Below, in pieces: positions 5,224 to 6,429 of a stretch of 6,429 nucleotides of DNA; position 1 is the stretch's first letter, and every line of letters starts with the position of its first letter. The notes beneath the pieces are model-generated. The model did no database searches, had not been told where the DNA came from, and worked only from the letters and a program-made list of their open reading frames with translations. The DNA comes from Opitutaceae bacterium UBA4094 (lineage in GTDB: Bacteria > Verrucomicrobiota > Verrucomicrobiia > Opitutales > Opitutaceae): assembly GCA_002382525.1 (NCBI GenBank), contig DFYA01000030.1:3223-9651 (forward strand), given 5' to 3'. The position numbers were made by a program, and so were the translations under genes.

Positions 5224-6429
5224 GAATGTCACTTGATAGCGATCGAGAGAGGTTCCTTCGAGGCGGGAGAGCTCGGCGAGGGCGATCCGGAAGTTGACCT
5301 TGGCGAGCAGCTCATTGACGCGCGCGGTGTCGAGGTCCCGACGGGAATCTTCCACGAAGCGATACGTGGAGAGGCCGGCTTCATAGCGGGCTTTTTCGGT
5401 TTCGAATTGTTGCTCGCTCAGGCGGGTGGCGAGGGCGGACACCGCGACGGTCTCGCGGTTGGTTTCGGCGGCACGGACTGCGGAGCGCACTTGCAGCAGG
5501 AGCGTCTGATCGAGCTGTTGGATGAAGGTTTCCTGGCGATTGAGGTTGTTCAGGGCTTGCCGGTAGCGGGCGCGCTCGGCGCGTAGTCCCCACGGAATGG
5601 ATACAGTGAGGTCAACCTGCCAGTTGTAGGCGTCGCCTGACGAGGCGCTGCGAAAGGCGCCGCCGGCGGTGTCGCGGCGGTCGCCGTTCAATCCGACGGC
5701 GGCGCCGAGATCGACAGAGGGCAAACGGTTGTTTTTGGCGACTTCGACGTCGAGCTGGAGCTGCTCCGCGACGACGCGGCGGGCGGCGTAGTCGGGGGAA
5801 TTGGCGAGGGCCAAACGGTAAGAATGCTCAAAAGAGATCTCTGGATCGGCCGGGGTGTCGGGCAAACGCACCGGGCCGAGGCTCGAATCGAATTCGAAGC
5901 GTCCGATCAGTTCTAGCAGGTCGTCTTCGCGGTCGGTGACGCTTTGGCGGGCGAGGAGGAGGTTGCGGCGGGCGTTGGCGACGCCGACGTCGGATTGAAG
6001 GACGTCCAAGCTGGTGGCGACGCCAGTGTCGAGGCGGGCGCTGTTTTCGTCGAGGAGCGTCTGCGCGACTTCGAGGCTGGTGGCGCGGACGGCGAGTTGT
6101 TCGCGGGCAAAGGCGAGGTTGTAGTAGGCGGCTTCGACGTCGCGGATGAGAGCGAGAACGACGGATTTGTAGTCGTAGTTGGCGCGGACGACGCCGAGGC
6201 GGGCGCGTTCGATCGCGGCGCGGTTGATGGTCAGGCCGAAACCTTGCAGGAGGGGCTGGCTGACGGAGAAGGCGACGTCGCTGTTGTAAACGGGATTGAA
6301 GACCCGGGGCTCGGTTTTGTTGCGGTTGAGCGCGGTGCTGACGGCGAGTTGAGCGCCGGTTTCGAGGCGCTGGGAGACGCCGACGCGGAGGGACTGGTCG
6401 TGAAAGGAGTCGCCGGAACTCGTCTTGCG
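5215..6429 (-). CDS. TolC-family outer-membrane efflux protein (5' end beyond right edge)
   Basis: 404 C-terminal residues are visible and the frame is open to the window end. TolC/OEP proteins form trimeric outer-membrane channels with a long periplasmic alpha-barrel and work with an inner-membrane pump and an adaptor in type I secretion or drug efflux. Supporting features are the segment SVSQPLLQGFG followed by long amphipathic helices (ANYDYKSVVLALIRDVEAAY onward), ATSLDVLQSDVGVANARR with its heptad-like pattern, and a second repeat. That second repeat has the strand-like LTVSIPWG segment, helices rich in Gln, Arg and Glu, and YEAGLSTYRFVEDSRRDL, the usual counterpart of the first ATSLDVLQ segment. 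The TTG at 6009 is an internal Leu codon and not the start. The signal peptide and first strands are off the edge. It is convergent with miaA. The pump partner and cargo are unknown. Confidence 0.92.
   Translation of the reverse strand, partial: RKTSSGDSFHDQSLRVGVSQRLETGAQLAVSTALNRNKTEPRVFNPVYNSDVAFSVSQPLLQGFGLTINRAAIERARLGVVRANYDYKSVVLALIRDVEAAYYNLAFAREQLAVRATSLEVAQTLLDENSARLDTGVATSLDVLQSDVGVANARRNLLLARQSVTDREDDLLELIGRFEFDSSLGPVRLPDTPADPEISFEHSYRLALANSPDYAARRVVAEQLQLDVEVAKNNRLPSVDLGAAVGLNGDRRDTAGGAFRSASSGDAYNWQVDLTVSIPWGLRAERARYRQALNNLNRQETFIQQLDQTLLLQVRSAVRAAETNRETVAVSALATRLSEQQFETEKARYEAGLSTYRFVEDSRRDLDTARVNELLAKVNFRIALAELSRLEGTSLDRYQVTFED

Noticed and set aside
1..6429. CRISPR arrays, tRNA or rRNA genes, insertion sequences, defence systems
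   Set aside because: No regularly spaced repeats, cloverleaf or rRNA-like stretches, transposases, or nuclease/toxin domains were seen on either strand.
1..6429. TolC-family gene and ABC ATPase as one tripartite pump operon
   Set aside because: They are at opposite ends of the window with unrelated genes, including the opposite-strand miaA, between them, so no operon link is supported.

Overview
The window is about 6.4 kb of GC-rich bacterial chromosome with six protein genes, two of them cut by the window edges. The protein styles (a short Hsp20, an INGV-type GT4 glycosyltransferase, and an MiaA with a GGSGFY motif), the scarcity of Shine-Dalgarno sites and the Gram-negative envelope genes (a TolC-family channel and an LpxH-like phosphatase) suggest a diderm bacterium. 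The best guess is Verrucomicrobiota, family Opitutaceae. This is recognition from memory and not a database result, and a proteobacterium cannot be excluded.

Layout: everything is on the minus strand except miaA. From left to right: the N-terminal 77 residues of a LolD/MacB-type ABC transporter ATPase (1-232); an Hsp20 small heat-shock protein (304-711); a 346-base stretch with no convincing gene but several stem-loops (712-1057); an LpxH-like metallophosphoesterase (1058-1912); a 118-base gap with a short tandem repeat and a REP-type palindrome (1913-2030); a diacylglycerol-kinase-family lipid kinase (2031-2912); a GT4 glycosyltransferase (2909-4075); a 150-base divergent intergenic region; tRNA dimethylallyltransferase miaA on the plus strand (4226-5173); and, convergent with it, a TolC-family outer-membrane channel protein running off the right edge (5215 to beyond 6429).

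How the genes fit together: the glycosyltransferase and lipid kinase overlap by four bases (GTGA) and are almost certainly one transcript. The metallophosphoesterase follows in the same direction. Together they look like an envelope-lipid locus, with a sugar transferase, a DAG or sphingoid-base kinase and a UDP-diacylglucosamine-type phosphodiesterase. The exact lipid made cannot be read from sequence. The TolC-like protein and the ABC ATPase could each belong to export systems whose other parts lie outside the window.

The most notable observation is a pair of near-identical REP-like palindromes (core GCGAGC-NN-GCTCGC followed by CCCACGTCGGA). One lies between the lipid kinase and the metallophosphoesterase and is bracketed by an 11-base direct repeat. 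The other lies inside miaA, where it is read in frame as about 12 extra residues between the conserved IGYRE and TR..KKQ.TWFR motifs. No complete new defence, CRISPR or mobile system is visible.
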